The notes beneath the pieces were generated by a model. It had not been told where the DNA came from, searched no databases, and worked only from the letters and a program-made list of their open reading frames with translations. From the NCBI RefSeq assembly GCF_000717645.1, contig NZ_JNZZ01000003.1, positions 248,001-312,000 of the forward strand: a DNA stretch of 64,000 nt. Reading direction: 5' to 3'. This DNA is from Streptomyces californicus (GTDB taxonomy: Bacteria; Actinomycetota; Actinomycetes; Streptomycetales; Streptomycetaceae). A program made the translations under genes and the position numbers. This document shows positions 63,949 through 64,000 of the stretch, in pieces (positions within the stretch are counted from its first letter, which is position 1; every line of letters begins with the position of its first letter).

Positions 63949-64000
63949 CTACTCCACCACCTGTCGGCCCTCCGGCTGGGCGCTGCACGACGCCCGGAAC
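63949..64000 (-). CDS. adnA: 3' end of the adnA-like helicase/nuclease gene (partial)
   Basis: Reading the minus strand from the window edge gives FRASCSAQPEGRQVVE and a TAG stop at 63949-63951. The form C-x-x(n)-C-x-QPEGRQV is typical of the C-terminus of RecB/AddB-type nucleases, whose last cysteines can hold an iron-sulfur cluster. Position upstream of adnB in the same direction makes adnA the natural identity. Only about 16 codons are in the window. Confidence 0.6.
   Translation of the reverse strand, partial: FRASCSAQPEGRQVVE

Overview
This window is chromosomal DNA of a Streptomyces-type actinomycete. The evidence is very high G+C with third-position G/C bias, frequent GTG starts and many ATGA/GTGA/TAATG stop-start overlaps. 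The gene sets also point there: dasABCD-dasR, sigR-rsrA with its GGAAT-N18-GTT promoter, wblE and wblC, and a B12-riboswitch-controlled nrdAB. I see no phage, plasmid, IS element or CRISPR array. This is core chromosome.

Layout. 0-2.5 kb: tail of a probable diacylglycerol-kinase-like gene, wblE (whiB1 type) and, converging on it, the PdtaS-type histidine kinase. 2.5-11.2 kb: the amino-sugar block, with a probable DasR-controlled small RNA (scr5239 type), a SIS-domain sugar isomerase/deaminase, nagB, dasD-dasC-dasB-dasA and the regulator dasR. DasR operators (dre) can be read at the sRNA, nagB and dasA promoters. 11.3-15.2 kb: cstA with its small YbdD-like partner, a lipoprotein and a GNAT acetyltransferase. 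15.2-19 kb: cobalamin riboswitch and class Ia ribonucleotide reductase nrdA-nrdB, with no nrdS after it. 19-23.4 kb: a SMI1/KNR4 protein, peptide deformylase, a TPR protein, rsrA and sigR. 23.4-31 kb: hydrolase, SRAP protein, M50-like protein, aroA, rsgA, SugE/Gdx-like SMR exporter, TetR regulator, hisN and a CBS-domain protein. 31-33.3 kb: catalase and a divergent Fur-family regulator separated by a 17-bp tandem repeat. 33.4-36.2 kb: two identical initiator tRNA genes flanking a Sel1-repeat protein. 36.2-49.5 kb: UPF0182 membrane protein, YlbL-like PDZ/Lon protease, moaE, an SDR epimerase, a zincin-like protein, a Nudix protein, a TerD/AIM24 operon and a metallopeptidase. 49.5-64 kb: ThiF-like protein, ABC1 kinase, zinc-ribbon protein, wblC (whiB7) with an attenuated leader, uvrD2, mycoredoxin, nudC, an M20 peptidase and the adnAB helicase-nuclease (adnA only as its last codons).

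How it works together. The left block is a chitin/GlcNAc sensing and uptake module: DasABC imports chitobiose, DasD splits it, NagB feeds glycolysis, and DasR gates the set according to its aminosugar-phosphate ligand. The rest is unusually rich in redox and stress control: WblE, SigR/RsrA, CatA/CatR, mycoredoxin with its own sigma-R promoter, and WblC, which is known in Streptomyces to induce sigR. Both flanks follow the Mycobacterium tuberculosis gene order (whiB1-pdtaS-sigH-SRAP-aroA-rsgA; and UPF0182-PDZ-zincin-ThiF-ABC1-whiB7-uvrD2-mrx1-nudC-adnBA). The das, cstA and nrdAB blocks therefore look like additions to an old actinobacterial scaffold.

A recurring oddity is short tandem arrays (22-33 bp) sitting at gene 3' ends. 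In at least three cases they iterate the gene's own last codons and stop.
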